From NCBI GenBank assembly GCA_001805085.1, contig MHEA01000047.1, forward strand, positions 1 through 7,636: DNA of 7,636 nt. Direction: 5' to 3'. Below are positions 1 through 7,167 of this stretch, piece after piece. The stretch's first letter is position 1. Every line of letters starts with the position of its first letter. A program made the translations under genes and the position numbers. The stretch comes from Nitrospirae bacterium GWC2_57_9 (GTDB taxonomy: Bacteria > Nitrospirota > UBA9217). The notes beneath the pieces were generated by a model. That model was not told where the DNA came from and ran no database searches. It saw nothing but the letters and a program-made list of their open reading frames with translations.

Positions 1-1898
1 AGAAGCAGGAGCGCGAATTCCGCGAAAAGCCATCATTCAAGAAGCTTCCCGACCTTAAAACATTGCCTGCCGGCAAAAAGCCGCATCGGAAGGACGATCG
101 TCAGGGCCAGCAGACCGACGTAGCGGACATTACTAAACCCCGCAAAAAGATCGTCAAGATCCAGGAAGGGTGTACCATAAAGGAATTCGCTGAAGTTGTT
201 GGAGTGAAGGTCGGCGATGTGATGAAGAAGTTGATGACCATGGGTATCATGGCCACTCAGAACCAGGCCATGGACACCGATGCCGCCATGCTTCTTGCCG
301 ATGAATACGGCATCAAGGCGGAGATCGCCAGTATCGAATCGGCCGAGGATATCCTCGAGGAAAAGGCCGATGCGGCCGAGGCCATGCTGATGCGGTCTCC
401 GGTGGTGACCATCATGGGCCATGTCGACCACGGGAAAACGTCATTGCTTGATTCCATCCGGGAGACGAACGTGGTCTCAAGGGAAGCCGGAGGAATCACC
501 CAGCATATCGGTGCTTATCAGGTCAGCCTCAAGGGAAGGGACATCACCTTCCTGGACACGCCGGGCCATGCGGCATTTACCGCCATGCGGGCACGGGGAG
601 CACAGGTGACGGATATCGTCATTCTGGTGGTTGCCGCCGATGACGGTGTGATGCCGCAGACGCGCGAAGCGATCAACCACGCGAAAGCAGCGGGTGTGCC
701 CATCATTGTCGCCATTAACAAGATCGATAAGCCCGAGGCCAAGCCTGACCGCGTGAAGCAGGAGCTGTCGGAGTTCCAGCTGATCCCCGAAGAATGGGGC
801 GGCCAGACGATCTTCTGCGAGGTTTCGGCCAAGAAAAAGGTCGGCCTCGAGCACCTTCTTGAAATGATCCTTATCCAAGCCGATGTTCTGGAGCTGAAAG
901 CGAATCCGGACAAGATGGCGCGCGGCACCGTTATCGAAGCTAAACTGGACAAGGGCCGCGGACCGGTGGCAACCGTTCTGGTCCAGTCCGGGACCCTCAA
1001 GGTCGGCGACTTCTTCGTGAGCGGTGCCCAGTTCGGAAAGGTGCGCGCGCTCATCAATGACAAGGGCGAACGCATCGACCAGGCAGGACCGTCACGGCCG
1101 GCGGAAGTCATCGGATTTTCGAGCGTACCGCTTGCCGGTGAACGGTTCGTCGTGCTCGAGGAGGAGCGAAAGGCCCGCCAGATCGCGGAGATCAGACAGG
1201 CCAAACAGCGTCACACCGAGCTGGCTTCAATGAAAAAGGTCACCCTGGAAGACCTGCATGCCCAGATCCAGGAAGGCATGGTGAAGGAACTGAACATCGT
1301 GATCAAAGCCGACGTTTCCGGCTCTGCCGGGGCTATCGTGGACTCATTGGAGAAGCTCTCCACGTCGGCCGTAAAGCTCAAGGTCATCCATAATTCCGTG
1401 GGCGCGATCACTGAGACGGACGTGATGCTGGCAGCGGCTTCGAACGCGATCATCATTGGTTTCAACGTTAGGCCCGAGCCGAAGGGTTCTGAACTGGCGC
1501 AGCGCGAGGGTGTTGATATTCGTCTCTATAATATCATTTACAACGCGATTGACGACATCAAGGCTGCCATGGAAGGACTGCTCGAACCGACGCTCAAGGA
1601 AAAGATCCTGGGACGTGCCGAAGTACGCCAGACATTCCATGTTTCAAAGATCGGGACGATCGCAGGCTCCTATGTGCTCGAAGGCATCATGACCCGGCAG
1701 AATGACGGGGTCCGCGTTCTGCGCGACAACGTACAGGTGTATGAAGGGAAACTGCACTCGCTCAAACGGTTCAAGGACGACGTTCGCGAGGTCCAGGCGG
1801 GGTATGAGTGCGGTCTGGGAGTGGAGAATTTCAACGATATCAAGGTCGGCGATATCATCGAAGCATATGTCATTGAAAAGGTGGCTGCAAAGCTGTAA
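1..1898 (+). CDS. infB: Translation initiation factor IF-2 (5' end outside window)
   Basis: IF2 is the cytoplasmic GTPase that delivers fMet-tRNA to the 30S subunit and promotes subunit joining. The frame is open to the left edge (first full codon at base 3), so the start lies upstream; a TTG at 63 is only an internal codon. About 631 codons are visible. Counting from base 3, an IF2_N-type helical module lies near residues 55-110. The G domain follows, with G1 GHVDHGKT (417-440), G3 DTPGH (555-569), G4 NKID (717-728) and G5 SAK (825-833). The switch region carries the family signature EAGGITQHIGA. Domain II starts near residue 306, domain III near 424 and the fMet-tRNA-binding domain IV near 528. 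It ends with TAA at 1896-1898. Upstream neighbours in this locus are usually nusA and rimP, not visible here. Identification is secure from the motifs and domain order; only the variable N-terminus is missing. Confidence 0.98.
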   Translation, partial: KQEREFREKPSFKKLPDLKTLPAGKKPHRKDDRQGQQTDVADITKPRKKIVKIQEGCTIKEFAEVVGVKVGDVMKKLMTMGIMATQNQAMDTDAAMLLADEYGIKAEIASIESAEDILEEKADAAEAMLMRSPVVTIMGHVDHGKTSLLDSIRETNVVSREAGGITQHIGAYQVSLKGRDITFLDTPGHAAFTAMRARGAQVTDIVILVVAADDGVMPQTREAINHAKAAGVPIIVAINKIDKPEAKPDRVKQELSEFQLIPEEWGGQTIFCEVSAKKKVGLEHLLEMILIQADVLELKANPDKMARGTVIEAKLDKGRGPVATVLVQSGTLKVGDFFVSGAQFGKVRALINDKGERIDQAGPSRPAEVIGFSSVPLAGERFVVLEEERKARQIAEIRQAKQRHTELASMKKVTLEDLHAQIQEGMVKELNIVIKADVSGSAGAIVDSLEKLSTSAVKLKVIHNSVGAITETDVMLAAASNAIIIGFNVRPEPKGSELAQREGVDIRLYNIIYNAIDDIKAAMEGLLEPTLKEKILGRAEVRQTFHVSKIGTIAGSYVLEGIMTRQNDGVRVLRDNVQVYEGKLHSLKRFKDDVREVQAGYECGLGVENFNDIKVGDIIEAYVIEKVAAKL

Positions 1899-1939
1899 TC
1901 ATTTGCCGCCCCCGCACCATCGCCCGATTGGCGTAGATC

Positions 1940-2221
1940 ATGTTTATCGGTGTCTGTACCATGGAACTGCACGTCCCCGACAGCGGTTCCCTCAAAACAA
2001 AGAGACACTCGCTCCGAAGCCTGAAGGACAGGATACGAAACAAATTCAACGTATCCGTCGCAGAGGTGGCCGACAATGACCTCTGGCAGAAAGCTTCCCT
2101 GGCTGTTGCGGCAGTGAGTAACGATAAATCCCACCTCAATCAGACGATGGACCATGTATTGAACATGGTCCGGGCTGTTCCTGAACTGAACCTCCTGGAC
2201 TATCACATAGAAATTTTTTAA
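1940..2221 (+). CDS. ylxP: DUF503 family protein, YlxP-like
   Basis: This is a 93-residue protein of the DUF503/YlxP family, a small conserved protein found next to infB and rbfA in many bacteria. Its role is not firmly established; a link to ribosome maturation is inferred mainly from gene neighbourhood. The family pattern is visible: N-terminal MFIGVCTMELHVPDSGSLK, then KRHSLRSLKDRIRNKFNVS, then the VAEVADNDLWQKASLAV segment, close to the usual full family length. The start is decided by an in-frame TAG at 1934-1936, two codons before the ATG at 1940, so no longer form is possible. No Shine-Dalgarno sequence is visible upstream. Instead a 4-bp hairpin (CGCC 1921-1924, GGCG 1930-1933) sits there, so translation may depend on ribosomes finishing infB 41 bases away. 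The family call is confident; the function is not. Confidence 0.9.
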   Translation: MFIGVCTMELHVPDSGSLKTKRHSLRSLKDRIRNKFNVSVAEVADNDLWQKASLAVAAVSNDKSHLNQTMDHVLNMVRAVPELNLLDYHIEIF

Positions 2222-2301
2222 AGGCGGGCGACATAAATGCGGGACCGCGGACCGATCATCGGGAAGAGGTCCGTCGCTACTCTGTTGCCCGATTAACCGT
2301 C

Positions 2302-2679
2302 ATGGCAAAACCAACATTTAAAAGAGCAGATCGCGTCGGCGATCAGATGAAGCAGGAGATCGCGGACATCCTGATGCGAAAGCTCAAGGACCCGCGGGTC
2401 GGGTTTGTCACGGTCACCGGCGTGGACGTAGCAAAGGACCTCCGCAACGCGACGGTCTATGTAAGTATCTACGGCAGTGATGCCGACAAGGAAGCCTCGC
2501 TTAAGGGCCTGCGGAGCGCGGCTGCGTTCATCCGGTCAGAATTGGGAAAACGCATGCGGATGCGCTACCTGCCTGAGCTGCTGTTCCGCTTTGATGCAAC
2601 TGTCGAGCGGGGGGCGCACATCATGGAACTTCTCCGCGAGATCGAAGAGAAGGACAAGAAGGGCCCCGGGCATGAATGA
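2302..2679 (+). CDS. rbfA: 30S ribosome-binding factor RbfA
   Basis: RbfA binds the immature 30S subunit near the 5' end of 16S rRNA and supports late maturation and cold adaptation. The 125-residue product has the usual family length and the single KH-like fold pattern. The N-terminal RADRVGDQMKQEIADIL helix is followed by the strand segment PRVGFVTVTGVDVAKDLRNA. The conserved C-terminal block FIRSELGKRMRMRYLPEL then leads into FRFD and ERGAHI. The ATG at 2302 is the first usable start in a frame that stays open for about 80 bases upstream without ATG, GTG or TTG. No clear Shine-Dalgarno sequence precedes it. The stop TGA (2677-2679) lies inside the start region of the next gene, an 8-base overlap. 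The short lysine- and glutamate-rich tail is typical and variable in the family. Confidence 0.96.
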   Translation: MAKPTFKRADRVGDQMKQEIADILMRKLKDPRVGFVTVTGVDVAKDLRNATVYVSIYGSDADKEASLKGLRSAAAFIRSELGKRMRMRYLPELLFRFDATVERGAHIMELLREIEEKDKKGPGHE

Positions 2680-3673
2680 GGTCGCCCCGATCATAGCCGC
2701 ATTGGAGCGCTCCGTCACGGTTCTGGTATCGGTCCATAAGAGCCCTGACGGCGATGCGCTCGGTTCACAACTCGCGCTCGTCCTGGCCCTGGAAAAGAAG
2801 GGCAAGAAGGTGATTGCGCAGAACCTCGACCCGGTGCCCGAGATCTACCGGTTCCTGCCGGGTTCGGAACGGATCAAGGTCGGCAGAGCTCTGAGCGGCC
2901 GCTTCGATGCCATTGTCGTCCTCGACGCAGACCCTCCCCGCACGGGGCTCTTTGATGGCGGTGTACCAGCCGACATGCTCATCAATATCGATCATCATGT
3001 CACCAATCCCCGGCAGTGGCCGCTCACCTGGCTCGATGCCGATGCGGCTGCGACCGGTGAGATGATCCATGAGCTCATCCGGCAGCTCAATGTTCCCATC
3101 AACCCTGAAATAGCATTGTGCCTGTATACGTCGATCTTCACGGATACCGGCTCCTTTCGCTATGCCAACACCACCGCGAGGAGCATGCGTATTGCCGCTG
3201 ATATGATCGATGCAGGCGCGGACCCGTGGCTGGTAACTGAGAACGTATATGAATCCTTTGCCTACCGGCGGCTGAAACTGCTGGGCAACGTGCTCGCCGG
3301 GATCGAAAAGAGCGAGGACGGCCGGGTGGCCTGGGTCGTGGTGACAGAGGAACTGTTCCGGCAGAACGGGGCGACCCCGGAAGATACTGATAATTTCGTG
3401 AATTTTGTCCGTTCCACCAAAGGCGTCGAGGTTGCGGTCCTGTTCCGCCAGACCGCGGACAGACAGTATAAGATCAGCCTGCGTTCCAAAGGACGCATCG
3501 ATCTGGCGGGTCTTGCCCAGTCACTGGGTGGAGGGGGCCACAAGAATGCCGCCGGCTCAACCTTGGACGGCACCTTAGGAGAGGTGAAGAAAAGGGTGCT
3601 TGGAGCGGTCACCGAGGCGATTGCCGCACAATTGGGGACAGGGCAAACGGCGGGTCATGGACGGCGTCCTTAA
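2672..3673 (+). CDS. nrnA: DHH/DHHA1 phosphoesterase, NrnA-type (nanoRNase / pAp phosphatase)
   Basis: This is a 333-residue DHH-DHHA1 protein. NrnA-type members hydrolyse 2-5-nt RNA from the 3' end and dephosphorylate pAp to AMP using Mn2+. Visible motifs are HKSPDGDALGS (H22, D26, D28), VVLDAD (D85), the signature DHH at residues 107-109 (bases 2990-2998) and the TDTG motif in the IFTDTGSFRYANTT segment. The DHHA1 domain has GGGGHKNAAG with H290. Metal-binding residues all appear present. I place the start at ATG 2672, giving MNEVAPIIAALE, with AGAAGG at 2657-2662 as ribosome site. Earlier in-frame starts, such as the ATG at 2477, would only read through rbfA in another frame. It overlaps rbfA by 8 bases and truB by 17. 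The exact substrate (oligoRNA, pAp or cyclic dinucleotide products) cannot be told from sequence; the rbfA-truB position favours NrnA. Confidence 0.92.
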   Translation: MNEVAPIIAALERSVTVLVSVHKSPDGDALGSQLALVLALEKKGKKVIAQNLDPVPEIYRFLPGSERIKVGRALSGRFDAIVVLDADPPRTGLFDGGVPADMLINIDHHVTNPRQWPLTWLDADAAATGEMIHELIRQLNVPINPEIALCLYTSIFTDTGSFRYANTTARSMRIAADMIDAGADPWLVTENVYESFAYRRLKLLGNVLAGIEKSEDGRVAWVVVTEELFRQNGATPEDTDNFVNFVRSTKGVEVAVLFRQTADRQYKISLRSKGRIDLAGLAQSLGGGGHKNAAGSTLDGTLGEVKKRVLGAVTEAIAAQLGTGQTAGHGRRP

Positions 3674-4535
3674 TATCAATAAATCATCGGGAATGACATC
3701 CCATGATGTCGTCCTTCACGTGCGCAGGATGTTCAAGGAAAAGCGGGTCGGCCATACCGGCACGCTCGATCCGTCAGCCACGGGCGTGCTGGTGCTCTGT
3801 CTCGGAAAAGCGACGAGAATCGCCCAGTATCTTGAAGCAGGCGAAAAGGAATACCAGGCAGTGCTCAGGCTCGGGGTGATCACCGACACTCTCGATGCGG
3901 AGGGCAGGGTCCTTGAAACCAGGACCTATATTCCGCCTGACCGTTCCCGCATTCTGGACGCACTGCAGCGGTTCACCGGAAACATCACCCAGATTCCGCC
4001 TGCTTATTCGGCTCTCAAGATCGGCGGCGTACCGTCGTATAAGCTGGCGCGGCAGGGCAAAGCGTTGCCGCTCAAAGCACGTCAGGTGATCATCCACGAT
4101 ATTCAGCTGATTTCCTATGACGATCCCTGGATCAAGATTTCAGTTCGCTGTTCAAAGGGAGTTTACATACGGTCTCTCTGCGCGGACCTCGGGGAGGCAT
4201 GGGGGTGCGGAGCTCACCTGGCAAACCTCGTAAGGACCCGGTCCGGCAGGTTTCGGATAGAAGAAGGAGCCACCCTTGATCGGCTTTCGAACTATAATCC
4301 AGAAGAACTGAATGCCGCTCTGGTACCGATCGATAACGCACTTGACGATATGCCGGCAATAACAGTGAATGAATCCGATTCCATCAGGATCCTTCATGGG
4401 AATAGAATAGAAAAAACGGCAAATGCGATCGGAGAAGAAGGTCTTATGGTGCGCATCCATGATGAAGCAGGCCGGTTCCTGGCCATCGCCAGGAAGGGGA
4501 GCGGAATTCTCAAGCCGGAAATAGTTTTTTCATAA
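3657..4535 (+). CDS. truB: tRNA pseudouridine(55) synthase TruB
   Basis: TruB isomerises U55 to pseudouridine in the T-loop of nearly all tRNAs and also acts as a tRNA folding chaperone. The 292-residue product matches the family's usual length. The catalytic motif GHTGTLDPSATG places the nucleophile Asp at residue 38. Other family blocks follow: KEYQAVLRLG, PPAYSALKIGG with YKLARQGK, and CSKGVYIRSLCADLGE. The last 60 or so residues resemble the PUA RNA-binding domain and end in KPEIVFS. The start is ATG 3657, which gives the normal N-terminus MDGVLNINKSSGMTSHD; a TTG at 3600 would add 19 residues that only read through nrnA. The start overlaps the nrnA end by 17 bases, which suggests translational coupling. 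A weak GGCGGG precedes it at 3649-3654. No convincing terminator follows. Confidence 0.97.
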   Translation: MDGVLNINKSSGMTSHDVVLHVRRMFKEKRVGHTGTLDPSATGVLVLCLGKATRIAQYLEAGEKEYQAVLRLGVITDTLDAEGRVLETRTYIPPDRSRILDALQRFTGNITQIPPAYSALKIGGVPSYKLARQGKALPLKARQVIIHDIQLISYDDPWIKISVRCSKGVYIRSLCADLGEAWGCGAHLANLVRTRSGRFRIEEGATLDRLSNYNPEELNAALVPIDNALDDMPAITVNESDSIRILHGNRIEKTANAIGEEGLMVRIHDEAGRFLAIARKGSGILKPEIVFS

Positions 4536-4621
4536 TCCGCTCGATTTCTGCCGTGGAACGGGCTAAAATCCATAATGAGAAGTGTTTCGTTCTTTATTTT
4601 TTATTTTTGTCAATAAAACGC

Positions 4622-4650
4622 TTTACAAATCACTGAAATTATGATATTTT
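4622..4650 (+). promoter_or_regulatory. Probable sigma-70-type promoter for rpsO-pnp
   Basis: In the AT-rich part of the truB-rpsO gap, TTTACA (4622-4627, five of six matches to TTGACA) is followed after 17 bases by TATTTT (4645-4650, four of six matches to TATAAT). TATGAT at 4640-4645 is a better -10 match but lies only 12 bases from this -35, and TTGTCA at 4607-4612 is too far from either. The predicted start would lie near 4657-4661, giving a leader of roughly 33-37 bases. rpsO often has its own promoter in other bacteria. The call is by eye, and the organism's sigma-factor preference is unknown. Confidence 0.5.
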
Positions 4651-4676
4651 ATGTTCCCTTAAAACAAAATTCTATG

Positions 4677-4685
4677 AAAGGAGGT
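4677..4685 (+). promoter_or_regulatory. Strong Shine-Dalgarno site of rpsO
   Basis: AAAGGAGGT is nearly a full complement of the 16S rRNA 3' end and ends 8 bases before the rpsO ATG at 4694. It is by far the best ribosome site in the window and fixes the rpsO start. Its strength contrasts with the missing or weak sites before ylxP, rbfA and truB, fitting a gene that starts its own transcript and needs high expression. Confidence 0.85.
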
Positions 4686-4693
4686 ACGGTTGA

Positions 4694-4957
4694 ATGGATA
4701 AGGAAAAGAAAACAGGTCTGATCAATACGTATCGCAGGCACGCTTCTGATACCGGCTCCCCTGAAGTGCAGATCGCGCTTCTGAGCGGCAGGATCAGTCA
4801 CCTTACGGAGCACCTGCAGGCGCACAAGCATGACCATCATTCACGGAGAGGTCTTCTGAAAATGGTCGGCCAGCGGCGGCGCCATCTGGACTACCTTAAA
4901 AAGAACGACCTGGAACGTTACCGTCAGGTGATCGACCAGCTCGGCATAAGGAAGTAG
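4694..4957 (+). CDS. rpsO: 30S ribosomal protein S15
   Basis: S15 is a primary 16S rRNA-binding protein that organises the central domain platform of the 30S subunit and contributes to an intersubunit bridge. The 87-residue product compares with 89 in E. coli and shows the complete family pattern. The helix-turn segment is ASDTGSPEVQIALLSGRI, followed by HKHDHHSRRGLLKMVGQRR and LDYLKKND. Residues matching the known three-way-junction and G-U/G-C contacts of E. coli S15 are conserved with an offset of two: T20, G21, Q26, H40, D47 and S50. The start is fixed by the strong ribosome site at 4677-4685. It follows truB after 158 bases with a likely promoter between, and precedes pnp by 28 bases, so the two genes probably share a transcript. 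Confidence 0.98.
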   Translation: MDKEKKTGLINTYRRHASDTGSPEVQIALLSGRISHLTEHLQAHKHDHHSRRGLLKMVGQRRRHLDYLKKNDLERYRQVIDQLGIRK

Positions 4958-4985
4958 CAATTAACCAACAGAGAAGAGAGGTTTC

Positions 4986-7076
4986 ATGGCAACAACAGTA
5001 GAAACAGAGGTCGGCGGCAGACGGCTTATCCTGGAAACAGGACTGATGGCAAAACAGGCCAGCGGCGCGGTCGTTGCGCGCTATGGCGATACGGTGGTGC
5101 TTTCCACGGCAGTTGCTTCCAAGGTCGAACGGGAGAACGTAGATTTTCTTCCTTTGACCGTTGATTATCAGGAAAAGGCCTATGCCGCAGGACGGATTCC
5201 CGGCGGGTTCTTCAAACGGGAGGGGAGGCAGAGCGAAAAGGAGATTCTGAGCTCGCGCCTTATCGACCGGCCCCTCAGGCCTTTATTCCCTGACGGATAC
5301 TATTTCGATACCCAGATCATTGCATCCGTTCTGTCCATCGGGGACGAAAGTTCGATGGACCTCATGGGAATGATCGCATCTTCCGCTGCTTTGGCGATTT
5401 CTGACATTCCCTTCAATGGTCCCATCGGCGCCGTTCGTGTCGGTTATCAGGACGGCAAGTTCGTCGTTAATCCGGGGCACAAGGAACTGGAGACAACGAA
5501 GCTCAACCTTGTCGTGGCCGGTACGCATGACGCCATTATGATGGTGGAGGGCGGTGCGAGCGAATTGACCGAGGACCAGATGCTCGAGGCTCTCGAGACC
5601 GCGCACCGCGAGATCAAAAAGATCGTGGCGCTTCAGAAGGAGTTGATGGCCAAAGTCGGCAAACCGAAGCGGGTCGTAAAGGTCGTGGAAATCGACCAGG
5701 TACTTGCGAAACAGGTTGCTGAACTGGCCATGGACCGGCTGAAGGACGCGATCGTCATCCCCAACAAGATGGAGCGGCAAAAGACGCTCGATGCCCTTCT
5801 GGCTGACATCAAGGAGAAACTGAAGAACGAAGACCCGACCCGGAGTCGGCAGGTGTCCACCATCTTCTTGAACCTTGAGAAGGACGAGGTCCGGAAGATC
5901 ATCCTCGAAAAGAACATCCGCGCTGACGGCAGAAAGCCCGATCAGATCAGGCCCATTTCCTCTGTGGTCGGAATGCTGCCCCGGACCCACGGCTCGGCGC
6001 TCTTCACACGCGGCGAGACGCAGGCGCTCGTAGTGGCGACGCTGGGCACGTCAGAGGACGAGCAGCGGATCGATTCGCTCGAAGGAGAGTATTTCAAGAC
6101 CTTCATGCTCCACTACAACTTCCCGCCCTTCAGCGTCGGCGAGACCAAGCCGCTTCGTGGTCCGGGCAGGCGCGAGGTCGGCCACGGGGCGTTGGCGGAA
6201 CGCGCGCTGAAGGCAATGGTTCCGACCAAGCAGGAATTCCCCTATACGATCCGGATCGTATCGGATATCCTCGAATCCAACGGGTCGTCCTCCATGGCAA
6301 CGGTTTGCGGAGGCACGCTGGCGCTGATGGACGCAGGCGTTCCGATCAAGTCGCCCGTAGCCGGTATTGCGATGGGTCTCATCAAAGAAGGGGACAAGGT
6401 CATCGTGCTGTCCGACATCCTCGGACTTGAGGACCATCTTGGCGATATGGATTTCAAGGTTACCGGGACGAGCCAGGGAATCACCGCTCTCCAGATGGAC
6501 ATGAAGATCGAAGGCATAACCATCGAGGTGATGCGGACTGCGCTGCAGCAGGCGAAGGAAGGCCGTCTCCACATCCTCGGTAAGATGCTTGAAACCCTTT
6601 CATCTCCCCGGAAGAACCTGAATCCCTTTGCCCCGCGCATCATCACGATGCAGATCAATCCCGACAAGATCAAGGACGTCATCGGCAGCGGCGGCAAGGT
6701 CATCCGCAGCATCGTGGAGCAGACCGGAGCCAAGATCGACATCGAGGACAGCGGTGTTATCAATATCGCGTCTTCGGACGAAGCAGCGGCAAACAAGGCC
6801 AAGGAGATCATTCGAGGCATCGTGCAGGAAGCCGAAGTCGGCAAACTGTATATGGGAAAAGTCAGAAAGATAATGGATTTTGGCGCTTTCGTGGAAATTT
6901 TTCCGGGTACCGATGGTCTTTTGCATATCTCGCAGATATCGGAAAAGCGACTTGAAAAGGTTACCGACGAGCTGAAAGAAGGGGACGAAGTGCTCGTAAA
7001 GGTGCTTGAGATCGACCGGCAAGGAAAGATACGCTTGTCGCGGAAAGAAGCAATGCGGGAGAAGTCAAAGACTTAG
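4986..7076 (+). CDS. pnp: Polyribonucleotide nucleotidyltransferase (PNPase)
   Basis: PNPase degrades RNA 3'-to-5' using phosphate, releasing nucleoside diphosphates, and can run in reverse to add tails. It acts as a trimer, in many bacteria within a degradosome. The 696-residue product is complete (711 in E. coli). The first RNase PH-like domain holds the RNA-gripping loop GGFFKREGR (F75, F76, K77, R78). A helical linker domain follows near residues 220-300. The second RNase PH-like domain is catalytic, with GRREVGHG (R395, R396) for phosphate and EDHLGDMDFK (D483, D489, K491) for the metal; these match E. coli R398/R399 and D486/D492/K494. A KH domain carries VIGSGGKVI (GSGG at 567-570), and an S1 domain runs from about 618 to 690. 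The start ATG 4986 has AGAGG at 4977-4981. The stop TAG is at 7074-7076, 27 bases before the terminator stem. Confidence 0.98.
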   Translation: MATTVETEVGGRRLILETGLMAKQASGAVVARYGDTVVLSTAVASKVERENVDFLPLTVDYQEKAYAAGRIPGGFFKREGRQSEKEILSSRLIDRPLRPLFPDGYYFDTQIIASVLSIGDESSMDLMGMIASSAALAISDIPFNGPIGAVRVGYQDGKFVVNPGHKELETTKLNLVVAGTHDAIMMVEGGASELTEDQMLEALETAHREIKKIVALQKELMAKVGKPKRVVKVVEIDQVLAKQVAELAMDRLKDAIVIPNKMERQKTLDALLADIKEKLKNEDPTRSRQVSTIFLNLEKDEVRKIILEKNIRADGRKPDQIRPISSVVGMLPRTHGSALFTRGETQALVVATLGTSEDEQRIDSLEGEYFKTFMLHYNFPPFSVGETKPLRGPGRREVGHGALAERALKAMVPTKQEFPYTIRIVSDILESNGSSSMATVCGGTLALMDAGVPIKSPVAGIAMGLIKEGDKVIVLSDILGLEDHLGDMDFKVTGTSQGITALQMDMKIEGITIEVMRTALQQAKEGRLHILGKMLETLSSPRKNLNPFAPRIITMQINPDKIKDVIGSGGKVIRSIVEQTGAKIDIEDSGVINIASSDEAAANKAKEIIRGIVQEAEVGKLYMGKVRKIMDFGAFVEIFPGTDGLLHISQISEKRLEKVTDELKEGDEVLVKVLEIDRQGKIRLSRKEAMREKSKT

Positions 7077-7103
7077 TAAGTCATGCACTTATGAAAGCAG
7101 CCC

Positions 7104-7155
7104 AAAGGAAATAGGGAGGTCCTAGAGAGCTCGACCTATTTCCTTTTTTGTTTTT
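7104..7155 (+). terminator. Strong rho-independent terminator after pnp
   Basis: AAAGGAAATAGG (7104-7115) is perfectly complementary to CCTATTTCCTTT (7135-7146), a 12-bp stem with a 19-base loop. The right arm runs straight into TTTTTT (7144-7149), a G and TTTTT (7151-7155). An alternative inner pairing, AGGTC (7117-7121) with GACCT (7133-7137), can replace the upper three pairs with five, leaving a four-base bulge in the left arm. Either form is a classic intrinsic terminator ending the operon. The left arm begins 27 bases after the pnp stop. Confidence 0.93.
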
Positions 7156-7167
7156 AGGGGGGTAAGT

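Noticed and set aside
63..65. TTG at 63 as the infB start
   Set aside because: The same frame continues open to the left edge with IF2-like charged sequence, and IF2 normally has a longer N-terminal region. The true start is outside the window.
1702..2079. 125-codon plus-strand frame across the infB-ylxP junction
   Set aside because: It reads infB and ylxP out of frame, its product is unlike any family I recognise, and both overlapping genes are clearly real.
2477..2671. Longer N-terminus for the nrnA product (398 residues from ATG 2477)
   Set aside because: The extra 65 residues are rbfA read in another frame. Starting at 2672 gives a normal NrnA N-terminus and length.
3600..3656. Longer N-terminus for TruB from TTG 3600
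   Set aside because: The extra 19 residues are nrnA coding sequence in another frame, and ATG 3657 gives the normal family N-terminus.
4578..4609. Possible terminator after truB: AGAA/TTCT stem followed by T-runs
   Set aside because: The stem is only 4 bp of mostly A-T pairs with an 8-base loop, too weak to call. The T-runs fit general AT-richness around the promoter.
4657..4681. CCTT (4657-4660) pairing with AAGG (4678-4681) to hide the rpsO ribosome site, as an S15 autoregulatory switch
   Set aside because: Only four base pairs are possible, and none of the known S15 leader folds (pseudoknot or rRNA-mimic junction) is recognisable.
5283..5990. 235-codon open frame on the minus strand inside pnp, and a similar 228-codon one at 518-1204 inside infB
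   Set aside because: Both lie wholly opposite well-supported conserved genes, have no family resemblance, and follow from GC-biased codon use on the coding strand.
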